This document shows positions 15,325-23,392 of a DNA stretch of 64,000 nucleotides, piece after piece. Both the position numbers and the translations under genes were made by a program. Source of the DNA: Exercitatus varius (GTDB lineage: Bacteria > Pseudomonadota > Gammaproteobacteria > Enterobacterales > Pasteurellaceae); NCBI RefSeq assembly GCF_029577735.1, contig NZ_JARQTO010000002.1:62001-126000 (forward strand), written 5' to 3'. The notes under the pieces are model-generated. The model did no database searches and was not told the DNA's origin. It saw only the letters and a program-made list of their open reading frames with translations. Numbering within the stretch: the stretch's first letter is position 1; the number at the start of each line of letters is the position of its first letter.

Positions 15325-16782
15325 TTAATTTTGTTGTAAAAGTGCAGTGTAAATTGCTCTATTTTCTGAGGGTTCAATGCGTTTTTTCGCTGCTTGCATA
15401 GCCTGTTGTGCTTGTTCTGCATTTTCATACACACCAACACCCGCAAAGACAAACATCGCCGCACCTAATACGGTACTTTCTGCCACATCCACGACATCAA
15501 TAGGCAAACCTAAAACATCTGCACGGATTTGATTCCATAACCGATTTTTTGAACCACCACCGACACAAATTAAGCTTTCAGCCTTGAAATGACTGACTTG
15601 TTCAAGTACATCCAACCCTTGTTTTAGTTGGTAAGCCATATATTCCAATGCCGCACGGTAAATTTGTCCACGTTGGCTATGCATAGACAGCCCGACAATT
15701 TGCCCAACACCGCTGTGATGATCAGAGTTGAATACGCCTTGTAACGAAATACCGCCAGAGCCTGCTGGTTGTGCTTCACCTTCATCAATCATGGTAGGGT
15801 AATAGTGTTCAGTGCCGACTACGTCCGCAAACAACAATTTACCTATCCATTCCATAATACCTGAACCTACCCATTGCACTGCAGGGTTATAAGTTTGCGA
15901 TTGCGCGTCAAATTCTGTGGTTAAACCTTGCGGTACAAATTCAAAATGTGGCTCAGCTTGTTTCGTGCGCGCCATCAGAATTTCCCAAGTGCCTGAACTT
16001 AACACGGGTTGATTTAACCCCGCGCCTGAACCAAAAACCGCAAACTGCGTGTCATGACCACAGGAAATCACGGGAATAGGATTTAACCCAAATTGTTCAC
16101 AAAGTGCGGTCTGTAAAACGCCAATTTTTTCGCCCGCACTTTTCATTGGTGGAAAATGAGAAACATCTAACCCTAATTTAGAAAGCACATCCACATCCCA
16201 ATTATTGGCGTGTAAATTGGTCATCATAGATGTTCCTGCCATGGTTCGATCTGTGGTTAATTTCCCTGTTAAGCGATAAGTGAGCATGGAAGAAATAAAT
16301 ACCCATTTATCCATTTGAGCAAAAATCTCAGGTTGATTTTCTTTTAGCCAAAGGAGTTTAAATAAGGTATTGAAACTGTATTGCCCAATGCCATTGCGTT
16401 CATATAAAGCTTTTACATCAAAATAATGGTCGAGCTTTTGCATAATGGGCAATGTACGCGGGCATTTCCATGAGATAATGGGATAAAGCTGATTTCCATG
16501 CTGATCAAAAGGCGCACCATCCACGCCAAACGTCGTCACACCAATACCTACGATATTCGCAAGATCAACACCTTTTGCTTTTAGCTCGTTTAAGGTCTGT
16601 TCGGCACACACAGTGAGTTTTGACCAAATTTCATCAAAATCCCAAATATGGTAGTCAGGATTTTCTGCACCCACTTGCGTGTTATTGGCAAGGTGATGCG
16701 CAGCGACAATTTCGCCTTGTTCATTCATGGCAATAGTGCGTAAATTGGTCGCGCCGCAATCAAAAATAAGGGCTAATTTCAT
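15325..16782 (-). CDS. fucK: L-fuculokinase
   Basis: 485 residues, FGGY-type sugar kinase; E. coli FucK is 472. It phosphorylates L-fuculose to L-fuculose-1-phosphate with ATP. The N-terminal phosphate-binding loop is FDCGATNLR (8-16). The second domain has ISCGHDTQFAVFGSG, a catalytic-Asp region, and the C-terminal ATP site ICVGGGSKNRLWNQIRADVLGLP. The gene contains two uptake-like signals within its frame. In H. influenzae fucK is a typing locus that some strains lose; here it is intact. Confidence 0.95.
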   Translation of the reverse strand: MKLALIFDCGATNLRTIAMNEQGEIVAAHHLANNTQVGAENPDYHIWDFDEIWSKLTVCAEQTLNELKAKGVDLANIVGIGVTTFGVDGAPFDQHGNQLYPIISWKCPRTLPIMQKLDHYFDVKALYERNGIGQYSFNTLFKLLWLKENQPEIFAQMDKWVFISSMLTYRLTGKLTTDRTMAGTSMMTNLHANNWDVDVLSKLGLDVSHFPPMKSAGEKIGVLQTALCEQFGLNPIPVISCGHDTQFAVFGSGAGLNQPVLSSGTWEILMARTKQAEPHFEFVPQGLTTEFDAQSQTYNPAVQWVGSGIMEWIGKLLFADVVGTEHYYPTMIDEGEAQPAGSGGISLQGVFNSDHHSGVGQIVGLSMHSQRGQIYRAALEYMAYQLKQGLDVLEQVSHFKAESLICVGGGSKNRLWNQIRADVLGLPIDVVDVAESTVLGAAMFVFAGVGVYENAEQAQQAMQAAKKRIEPSENRAIYTALLQQN

Positions 16783-16834
16783 ATTAAGCTCCGGAAAGTG
16801 CGGTCAAAAAATGAATGATTTTTTATGATTTATA

Positions 16835-16854
16835 GGTGGGCAGATTCGCCCACC
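16835..16854 (-). other. Hairpin between fucI and fucK
   Basis: GGTGGGC/GCCCACC form a perfect 7-bp stem with a 6-nt loop, 17 bp after the fucI stop. No strong U run follows on the minus strand. It is more likely an mRNA-stabilising or processing hairpin than a terminator, and would leave fucI mRNA more abundant than the distal genes. An uptake signal lies just downstream at about 16793-16802. Confidence 0.55.
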
Positions 16855-16870
16855 ATCTTATGTTGTTAGA

Positions 16871-18631
16871 TTATTTATAAAGTGGTCCAAAATTCTCGCA
16901 CGCACGATAATCTTGCCCTTCTTTATCTTGGCCAAAACTATTCCACGCACTTGGACGGAATACGTGTTGATCGTCCACATTGTGCATACAAACTGGAATT
17001 CGCAACATAGACGCTAAAGTAATGAGATCCGCACCAATATGGCCATAAGTTGCGACGCAGTGATTGGCTCCCCAATTTGCCATCACCGAATACACATCTG
17101 TAAATGCGCCTTTACCTGTTAAACGTGGCACAAACCATGTGCAAGGCCAAGTTTCGTTTGTCCGTTTCATTAAGGTTTCATGAACTTCTTCAGGTAATTC
17201 AATTGACCAACCTTCTGCAATTTGCAAGACAGGACCTAAACCTTTAATGATATTTAAACGGTGCATCGTAAATGGCATGCCGCCTTTTGTGACGAATTGA
17301 GAAGAATAGCCACCCCCACGGAAATATTCATGCACCGCCGGACACCATTTGGTATTTTCTAAACAACGTTCGCCATCTTCTGGTGTCACATCCCACGCAG
17401 GTTTAATGGTTGGTTTACCATCGGCATAATGATGTTGACCACTACCGTCTAAGGCAGCCGAACCCGAGTTGATTAAATGGATAAATCCAATCTCAGGACG
17501 GAATCCTGTGACTCGTTCAACAGAATCTTGGCTCCAATAGGTACGCACATCAGCAAAGACTTGCGCTTGTCCTGTGAGTTGGTGACCAAATAACATACAA
17601 ACGCCATTGAGTGAATCATTTTCTGTAGCAAGAATATAAGGCGGACGCACACCATTCCAGTCATAAGTTGAGTTAAGCATGGCTTCCATAAAATCGCCAT
17701 TTGGCAAATGATCTGTCCAATGGCGTTGACCTTGGAAACCTGCGGCAATGGCATTATGACCTAAGGCTTCTTCGCCAAATCCCAATTCAGCAAGACGTGG
17801 ATTACCTACCATTAAATCACGTGCAATAATGGTCATTTTCACCACATTTGCCCAAAGTTCATCGCGTTCTGCCGCTGTACGTTGATGTTCTGGTGTATTC
17901 ACATCCACGCCTTCAGGGCAATGAGCTTTCACCCAATCAAAGGCTAGTTTGAATTCTTCTTCATCATAAATATGGCGATCTAAACGACGTTTAATTTCCG
18001 TCATATCCACATATTCATTACGCATGCCAAGATATTCTTGGAAGAACGGTTGATTCACGATAGACCCTGCGATACCCATAGAAACAGAACCGATAGAAAG
18101 GTAAGATTTACCGCGAATCGTCGAGACAGTAAGGGCGGCACGAGCAAAACGTAGCAATTTTTCTTGTACATCAGTAGGGATACTTGTGTCGTCAGCTTCT
18201 TGCACTTCTGTGCCGTAAATAGAGAAAGCCGGTAAACCAAGTTGTGAATGGCCTGCAAGTGCAGCAGCTAAATAAACTGCCCCTGGACGTTCAGTACCAT
18301 TAAATCCCCAAATGGCTTTCGGCATATGTGGATCCATATCAATCGTTTCAGAACCATAGCACCAACAAGGTGTAACCGTAATAACTGCACCAACATTAGC
18401 TAATTTAAATTTTTCAGCGCAAGCTGCGGCTTCTGCTACACCACCGATACAAGTATCGGCAATGACACATTCCACAAAGGAACCATCTGTGTGGCGAATA
18501 TGGGTTTGCAATAATTCCGCCACAGATTTTGCCATATTCATGGTTTGTTCTTCTAAAGATTCACGAACCCCCATGCGGCGACCATCGATTGTTGGACGAA
18601 TACCAATTCTAATCGGAGTTGATTTAGTCAT
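16871..18631 (-). CDS. fucI: L-fucose isomerase
   Basis: 586 residues (E. coli FucI 591). It converts L-fucose to L-fuculose with Mn2+ and forms a hexamer. The N-terminus reads IRIGIRPTIDGRRMGVRESLE; further blocks are CWCYGSETIDMDP, GFQGQRHWTDHLPNGD and ENDSLNGVCMLFGHQLTGQAQVFADVRTYW, which carries metal ligands. First gene of the fucIKUAPO unit. It has its own promoter region with a strong CRP site and lies behind the fucR terminator. Confidence 0.96.
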   Translation of the reverse strand: MTKSTPIRIGIRPTIDGRRMGVRESLEEQTMNMAKSVAELLQTHIRHTDGSFVECVIADTCIGGVAEAAACAEKFKLANVGAVITVTPCWCYGSETIDMDPHMPKAIWGFNGTERPGAVYLAAALAGHSQLGLPAFSIYGTEVQEADDTSIPTDVQEKLLRFARAALTVSTIRGKSYLSIGSVSMGIAGSIVNQPFFQEYLGMRNEYVDMTEIKRRLDRHIYDEEEFKLAFDWVKAHCPEGVDVNTPEHQRTAAERDELWANVVKMTIIARDLMVGNPRLAELGFGEEALGHNAIAAGFQGQRHWTDHLPNGDFMEAMLNSTYDWNGVRPPYILATENDSLNGVCMLFGHQLTGQAQVFADVRTYWSQDSVERVTGFRPEIGFIHLINSGSAALDGSGQHHYADGKPTIKPAWDVTPEDGERCLENTKWCPAVHEYFRGGGYSSQFVTKGGMPFTMHRLNIIKGLGPVLQIAEGWSIELPEEVHETLMKRTNETWPCTWFVPRLTGKGAFTDVYSVMANWGANHCVATYGHIGADLITLASMLRIPVCMHNVDDQHVFRPSAWNSFGQDKEGQDYRACENFGPLYK

Positions 18632-18757
18632 AGACTTATTCCTTCTTAATGATTTGATTACTCAACTAACAAAAATGTTAGTACTCTGTACTGCTTGAAA
18701 ATATTTTTAACTGCTGACAAAGAAGAACCTAATATTTTTTCAATTTTGTTTGATTTT

Positions 18758-18773
18758 CGTGATAAAGATCACA
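18758..18773 (-). promoter_or_regulatory. CRP binding site upstream of fucI
   Basis: CGTGATAAAGATCACA matches the CRP core TGTGA-N6-TCACA at 9 of 10 fixed positions. It lies about 127 bp before the fucI start on the minus strand. This fits cAMP-CRP activation of a sugar catabolic operon. Confidence 0.8.
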
Positions 18774-18798
18774 TATTTCGGTCAAAAACGCCAATAAA

Positions 18799-18839
18799 AA
18801 ATGCCCGATTTGGTCAAAAATAAAACCAATCGGGCATTT
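18799..18839 (-). terminator. Terminator of fucR
   Basis: A 12-bp stem AAATGCCCGATT/AATCGGGCATTT with a loop of about 17 nt lies just after the fucR stop and is followed by a T-rich run on the minus strand. It isolates fucR transcription from fucI, implying a separate fucI promoter. Confidence 0.85.
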
Positions 18840-18851
18840 AGTTCAATCTAT

Positions 18852-19604
18852 TTATGCCGTTAGAATCAAAATATCATGTTCATGGCAATAATGTTCCAGT
18901 TCATCGGGCAAACCTTTTTCAGTAGATAACACATCCATTTGAGAAAGATCACCCAACAAAATAAGATTTTTCTTTTCAAACTTAGAACTATCTACAATTA
19001 AGATTTTTTGCCCTGACGCATCAATCATCTTCCGTTTTAAGGAGGCATTAACTTCGTTACTCTCCCAAATTTTTCCCTGACTATCCACACCAGAGCAAGA
19101 GAATACGCCAATATCAATATGTAAACGTTCTAGCAGTTTCTCAGATAATGGACCATAAAAAGCATCATATTTACTTGAATAAACCCCGCCAGTAGCTATC
19201 GTTCTAATATTAGGTTTGTTCACTAATGCCATGATATTATGCATTGAATTTGTCACCACAGTACAAGGAATATCGGGAATCTGTTGAGCAAAATACCAGC
19301 TTGTTGAACTGGCATCTAAACCTATTACCGCGCCCTCAAACACATAATCAATAGCATTTAACGTAATTGCCTTTTTATTTTCAACATTAGTACGCTGACG
19401 CGTTTGAAACGAGCTACCGATGTCTCGTGCTTTTATACTTGCTGCCCCGCCGTGAGTACGATAAATTAACCCGCGCTCTGCAAGCAAATTTAAGTCTCTG
19501 CGAATTGTTTCTACAGAAACAGAACAAGTATTAGCCAATTCTGAGACCGAAATCTTACCCATTGAGCTAATACGTTGTAAGATGATATCTTCACGTTTTT
19601 TCAT
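18852..19604 (-). CDS. fucR: DeoR family regulator of the fucose operon
   Basis: 250 residues. N-terminal helix-turn-helix: MKKREDIILQRISSMGKISVSELANTCSVSVETIRRDLNLLAERGLIYRTHGGA (1-54), the DeoR signature. The C-terminal sensor domain has IGLDASSTSWYFAQQIP, VVTNSMHN and IATGGVY, the phosphosugar-binding fold. The gene is immediately upstream of and co-directional with fucI, as fucR is in Haemophilus. E. coli FucR is an activator responding to fuculose-1-phosphate; the same inducer is likely but not shown here. Confidence 0.92.
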   Translation of the reverse strand: MKKREDIILQRISSMGKISVSELANTCSVSVETIRRDLNLLAERGLIYRTHGGAASIKARDIGSSFQTRQRTNVENKKAITLNAIDYVFEGAVIGLDASSTSWYFAQQIPDIPCTVVTNSMHNIMALVNKPNIRTIATGGVYSSKYDAFYGPLSEKLLERLHIDIGVFSCSGVDSQGKIWESNEVNASLKRKMIDASGQKILIVDSSKFEKKNLILLGDLSQMDVLSTEKGLPDELEHYCHEHDILILTA

Positions 19605-19963
19605 AATAACCTCACTTAAATTCGGTCAAAACGGTCATTTAATTATAAATGCTATTCTGTTCTTTTTGTCAATTCTTGAATAACGTAAAAATAACGATCC
19701 GTACATAAAAAGTGCGGTTTTTAGGCTATCCTATAAAGGCCTAGTATTTCACATGCCCTTCAAAGGACATGTGAAAAAAACAGACAACCGCACAATAACT
19801 CTATGGCTTACCCTGTACCACTACACTTTGATTCCATACGCATAGCGTATGGTTATTATAGTTAGACTTAGACAAGGTCTAGCTATAATAAAAAAGAGCC
19901 GTGAATTTCATGACACTTTTCATCTTTTCTTAGGGGGGTATCTGTTAAAAACAGCACCTAGAT
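19605..19963. other. Gene-free spacer with three hairpins between fucR and perM
   Basis: This 359-bp gap holds no credible reading frame. It contains a TTCGGTCAAAACGGTCA motif just upstream of fucR (19621-19637) and an uptake signal near 19709. It also has a hairpin at 19747-19776 (14-bp arms, one wobble), a perfect CCATACGC/GCGTATGG hairpin at 19834-19852, and directly abutting it a 15-bp-arm hairpin at 19853-19891. None has a convincing U run, so ordinary termination does not explain them. It is the edge of the fuc locus and may be an insertion scar. Confidence 0.6.
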
Positions 19964-21028
19964 TTAAATACCTTTCTCAATGTTATCAGGCCAGGCGTTG
20001 ATGACCGCTTTCACTAAAGTTGCCAGCGGAATGGCAAAGAATACGCCCCAAAATCCCCACAAACCGCCGAAAATTAGCACGGCGACAATAATGGTAAGCG
20101 GATGTAAATTCACCGCTTCGGAGAACAAAAACGGCACCAGTAGGTTTCCGTCCAGCAATTGCGAAATAATGTAAGCGGTCATGATGTACCAAAACGTCGC
20201 GTGATCACCGAACTGAAAGAACGCCACCAGCGCCACCGGAATGGTGACAATCACCGCGCCCACATAGGGAATCAGCACGGAAATTCCCACCGCCACGGCC
20301 AGCAGGAGCGGGTAATTTAACCGGAAATACAGAAAAATAATGTAAGTCACGACGGCAACAATGGCGATTTCCAATAATTTCCCGCGGATATAATTGGCGA
20401 TTTGTTGCTGCATTTCCGACCAAACCTGTCCGGCAAGGAGGCGGTTTTTCGGCAAAAATTTCGCGACGCTGGCAAGCAACGCCTGCTTGTCTTTCAGCAT
20501 AAAAAACATCATCAACGGCACTAAAAAGGCGTAAATCCCGATGGTGACCAGATTGACGATAGAAATAAGTGAAAATTTGACCGCACTTTCGCCGTATGCC
20601 AGCGTTTTTTCCCGGGCGGAACTGAAGAAACTGTCGATTAACTGATAGTCCACCAATTCGGGATAATGTTCGGGCAGCGTGGCCACCCATTCGTGTAACT
20701 TATTGAACATATTAGGCAAATCGCTCAATAAGTTGATGGTTTGACCGACCAGGTTCGGCAGCAAACCGAACACCATAATCGCCACCAGACCGATAAAACC
20801 GCCGAAAATCAGCGTAATGGCAAGCATGCGGGGAAATTTCAGTCTGGTGATTAAAAAATGAATCGGAATTTCAAGCAGATAGGCCAATACGATGGCAATC
20901 AGCAAGGGCGCGATTAAGCCGCTGAAAAAATAAATGGCGATAAAACCGAACAGCAAAATCGCAGCCAGCCCCATGGCCTGGGGATCGCTGAAATTGCGCT
21001 GATACCAACTTTTTAATAGCTCGACCAT
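19964..21028 (-). CDS. perM: PerM/AI-2E family permease
   Basis: 354 residues with about eight membrane segments. The start MVELLKSWYQRNFSDPQAMGLAAILLFGF is close to that of E. coli PerM (YfgO), and the family mark SGLIAPLLIAIVLAYLLEIPIHFL follows. Members are called AI-2E or autoinducer exporters, but the substrate of PerM is unsettled. GAGGTAA precedes the ATG. It is divergent from arfA with a 97-bp gap. Confidence 0.9.
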   Translation of the reverse strand: MVELLKSWYQRNFSDPQAMGLAAILLFGFIAIYFFSGLIAPLLIAIVLAYLLEIPIHFLITRLKFPRMLAITLIFGGFIGLVAIMVFGLLPNLVGQTINLLSDLPNMFNKLHEWVATLPEHYPELVDYQLIDSFFSSAREKTLAYGESAVKFSLISIVNLVTIGIYAFLVPLMMFFMLKDKQALLASVAKFLPKNRLLAGQVWSEMQQQIANYIRGKLLEIAIVAVVTYIIFLYFRLNYPLLLAVAVGISVLIPYVGAVIVTIPVALVAFFQFGDHATFWYIMTAYIISQLLDGNLLVPFLFSEAVNLHPLTIIVAVLIFGGLWGFWGVFFAIPLATLVKAVINAWPDNIEKGI

Positions 21029-21125
21029 TAATATTTACCTCATTAGAAATTTTCTCGATTATAAGTTAAAATTTCCCCGATTTACATATATAATGACCGC
21101 CGTTTATCCACAGGAGGAAACGAAA

Positions 21126-21416
21126 GTGAAGAAAAAAACTCATAAAAAACCGACCGCACTTGCCGTTTTGGAAGCGCAGGATCGGACGGTTTACCGGCAC
21201 CAACGCGGGATCATTCGCGATAATGCGTTGCAGGCGTTATTGCATGATCGCTTGTTCCGTCAGCGTATTGAGAAAAAATTAAAAGGCAAAGGCAGTTATC
21301 AACGTAAACCGAAATTCGTTAAAGCTGTTTTCGAAAAGCCCGATGATAAAATGTCTTACGTCAGAGATTTTATCATCGGGTTTTTCTTAACGAATAAAAA
21401 TAACATGTTAAATTAG
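21126..21416 (+). CDS. arfA: Alternative ribosome-rescue factor ArfA
   Basis: 96 residues from a GTG at 21126 with a strong AGGAGG eight bases before it. ArfA enters ribosomes stalled on nonstop mRNA and recruits RF2. The core RHQRGIIRDNALQALLHDRLFRQRIEKKLKGKGSYQRK (about 25-62) matches E. coli ArfA. The frame contains an intrinsic terminator hairpin (21339-21385) in its last quarter, the hallmark of arfA. Most mRNA ends inside the frame, and the truncated product is normally tagged by tmRNA, so ArfA appears only when tmRNA is overwhelmed. An uptake signal encodes PTALAV near the N-terminus. Confidence 0.93.
   Translation: MKKKTHKKPTALAVLEAQDRTVYRHQRGIIRDNALQALLHDRLFRQRIEKKLKGKGSYQRKPKFVKAVFEKPDDKMSYVRDFIIGFFLTNKNNMLN
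21339..21385 (+). terminator. Intrinsic terminator inside the arfA reading frame
   Basis: CCCGATGATAAAAT pairs perfectly with ATTTTATCATCGGG (14 bp, 14-nt loop) and is followed by TTTTT. It lies about 30 nt before the arfA stop codon. Transcription ending here gives a nonstop arfA mRNA, the control mechanism established for E. coli arfA. Confidence 0.9.
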
Positions 21417-21424
21417 AGGTGAAT

Positions 21425-21721
21425 ATGTCGGCAAACACAGAATTATTATTCAGCAATACTTGGAACGTGCGCATTAGCGATCCGGGCGAAGAAGGCGCGC
21501 ACAGCCACTTTTTCGAAACCGTTTATATTACTTTGGAAGCCCATGTGGATGGCGATAAGGTGCGCTACGAATTTACCCGCAAAGTGGAAAATGAAGTAAA
21601 AATTCACCGCACTTTTACGGAATTAAACGAACTTTTCATTTTCCTGGCGGATTATTTGGATCCGGTTTCATTGGGTAATTTAGGGGTGAAAATCGGGCAG
21701 CTTGGTTTGGCGAAAGCTTAA
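21425..21721 (+). CDS. Small conserved Pasteurellaceae protein (possibly DUF5377)
   Basis: 98 residues from the ATG at 21425, which has TAGAGGTG before it. It reads as a soluble alpha/beta protein: TWNVRISDPGEEGAHSHFFETVYITLEAHVDGDKVRYEFTRKVEN, then a helix-rich tail ELNELFIFLADYLDPVSLGNLGVKIGQLGLAKA. I believe this is the family named DUF5377 in Haemophilus but cannot verify it. It starts just behind arfA, so it is reached only by transcripts that escape the arfA terminator or by a promoter inside arfA. An uptake signal encodes HRTFTE. Confidence 0.75.
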   Translation: MSANTELLFSNTWNVRISDPGEEGAHSHFFETVYITLEAHVDGDKVRYEFTRKVENEVKIHRTFTELNELFIFLADYLDPVSLGNLGVKIGQLGLAKA

Positions 21722-21745
21722 GTTATCCTGAAATTTCCTGCGTAC

Positions 21746-21768
21746 AATCCTCCTGAAACGGAGGATTT
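21746..21768 (+). terminator. Weak terminator after the small conserved gene
   Basis: AATCCTCC/GGAGGATT stem with a 6-nt loop, followed by only a short T stretch. Likely but weak. Confidence 0.5.
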
Positions 21769-21875
21769 GTGCTATTTAAACCCGCATTTCCAATCAATAT
21801 CGGATGAGGTTTAGCCGTTTTTATCCTCTTTCCGTTTTGGTTAAAATTCAGCATTTCTAAATAAATGAGAACAAT

Positions 21876-23234
21876 ATGGATAAACTCAGAAAATCCTTTT
21901 CTATCCTGGTGACGGTAACGTTGCTGTCGGCCTGTAATTTAGTGACTTATCAGCCGGTGGAAACCATCAGTCGGGTGAACGAACGGCAAGGCTATCGTTT
22001 GCGTCCGGTGATTACGGAAAATACTCAGGACGGCAATCTGATCGCAGTGATGTTTTCCGGCGGCGGCTCACGGGCGGCGGCATTGGGTTACGGCGTGTTG
22101 GAACAATTCAAAAATACGCGGGTGCATCCGACGGCAAAAGGCGTAACTTTATTGGATAACATTGATGTAGTGTACGGCGTGTCCGGCGGTTCCGTGCTGG
22201 CAAGTTATTTTGCTTTGGAAGGTCGGGATGTGGTGCCGAAATTCGCCGAGAATTTTCTCAAGAAAAATTTCCAGCGCGAAGTGATCAGCCAGGTTTTCTC
22301 GTTGTCCAATTTGCCGCGCTTAACCTCACCGCAATTCGGACGGGGCGATTTATTGCAGGAACAGCTGAATATCGTTCTTTACCACGGAAAAACTTTTGAT
22401 GATTTGGATAAACGCCGCAAAGGGCCTTTTGCGGTGATTAGCGCAACGGACATGAATACGGGGCGGAAAATTACTTTTACCCAGGATATGTTTGACGGTT
22501 TGTGTTTGAACCTGAACGATTTGGAAATTGCCCGTGCGGTGGCGGCATCCAGTTCCGTGCCTTTGGTTTTTGCGCCGCTTACGCTGAATAATCACGGCGG
22601 TAATTGTCACTTCACCATGCCGAAAGAATTTATCTTGCGGGAGCAGACGGTGAACGGCTTAATCGTCAAGAATATTGAAGAAACCAAACATATGCTGGCT
22701 CAATACCAAAATGTACGGGAAAGGCCTTATATCCATTTGGTGGACGGCGGTTTGACCGATAATCTGGGGCTGGCGGGGCTGCTGGATATGTCCGATGTTT
22801 TGGGGTTAGAGCAAACATACGAACAAGTGCAGAAACTGAATTTGAAAAATATTGTGGTGATTAACGTGAACGCTCAAAACGAAGTGCAGAACGAAGTGGA
22901 TAAATCCGCGGATGTTCCGGGCATGGGCGAAGTGATTAATACCATCATCAATGTGCCGATCGACAAAGCCACCCAGAATTCTCTGCGTCGCTTCCGCGAA
23001 TTCACCGATAACTGGAACCGTTATAAGGTGACAAAACGTGGCCCTAAAGTGTCGCTGCATTTTGTCGGGTTAAGCATGAAAGATTTGCCGGAAGGCGAAC
23101 TGAAGAAAAAAGTCCTGAATATCGGCACTTCGTTTTATTTACCGAAATCCGACGTGGACGATTTACGGAGAGCGGCGCAAATCCTATTACAAAATTCTGC
23201 GGAATATCATGAAGTGTTAAGAACGTTGCAATAA
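21876..23234 (+). CDS. Patatin-like phospholipase, lipoprotein
   Basis: 452 residues. A signal peptide ends in the lipobox LLSAC with Cys20 as the lipidation site, so the protein should be anchored to a membrane facing the periplasm or outside. The patatin core is present: oxyanion loop FSGGGSRAAA (60-69), nucleophile Ser103 in YGVSGGS and catalytic Asp290 in VDGGLTDNLG. This predicts lipid acyl hydrolase activity, substrate unknown. A single transcription unit is likely. It could be an outer-membrane phospholipid maintenance enzyme or a secreted effector; the sequence does not decide. Confidence 0.9.
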   Translation: MDKLRKSFSILVTVTLLSACNLVTYQPVETISRVNERQGYRLRPVITENTQDGNLIAVMFSGGGSRAAALGYGVLEQFKNTRVHPTAKGVTLLDNIDVVYGVSGGSVLASYFALEGRDVVPKFAENFLKKNFQREVISQVFSLSNLPRLTSPQFGRGDLLQEQLNIVLYHGKTFDDLDKRRKGPFAVISATDMNTGRKITFTQDMFDGLCLNLNDLEIARAVAASSSVPLVFAPLTLNNHGGNCHFTMPKEFILREQTVNGLIVKNIEETKHMLAQYQNVRERPYIHLVDGGLTDNLGLAGLLDMSDVLGLEQTYEQVQKLNLKNIVVINVNAQNEVQNEVDKSADVPGMGEVINTIINVPIDKATQNSLRRFREFTDNWNRYKVTKRGPKVSLHFVGLSMKDLPEGELKKKVLNIGTSFYLPKSDVDDLRRAAQILLQNSAEYHEVLRTLQ

Positions 23235-23267
23235 TGCTTCGTACGGAAAAGTGCGGTCAAAAATTTA

Positions 23268-23281
23268 TTGATTTTGCGCAA
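23268..23281 (+). promoter_or_regulatory. FNR-like site upstream of napF
   Basis: TTGATTTTGCGCAA matches TTGAT-N4-ATCAA with a perfect left half and 3 of 5 in the right half. Nap operons of enterics and Haemophilus are FNR-activated. The distance to the predicted start (about -80) is larger than in E. coli, so confidence is moderate. Confidence 0.45.
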
Positions 23282-23305
23282 TAGATCACAGTTTTTCTCG
23301 CGAAA

Positions 23306-23321
23306 TACCCCATGATAGGTA
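23306..23321 (+). promoter_or_regulatory. NarP-type 7-2-7 site upstream of napF
   Basis: TACCCCA-TG-ATAGGTA is an inverted pair of heptamers matching the NarP/NarL consensus TACYYMT in 6 of 7 and 7 of 7 positions. Its centre lies about 44 bp before the predicted transcription start, the same place as the NarP site of E. coli napF. Confidence 0.75.
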
Positions 23322-23344
23322 ATAAAAAAAGAGGTGCGCTATCT

Positions 23345-23350
23345 TATAAT
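23345..23350 (+). promoter_or_regulatory. -10 element of the nap promoter
   Basis: Perfect TATAAT, with no good -35 hexamer, as expected for an activator-dependent promoter. Start predicted near 23357. Confidence 0.6.
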
Positions 23351-23392
23351 TCACATACTTAGAATGGGGATTTGGGTATTTTGACAGCAAAC

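Noticed and set aside
19853..19891. Hairpin read as the perM terminator
   Set aside because: It is over 70 bp beyond the perM stop, and on the minus strand the T run precedes the stem rather than following it.
20205..20690. 161-codon alternate minus-strand frame within perM
   Set aside because: Shifted-frame shadow of perM, which is clearly the real frame by family match.
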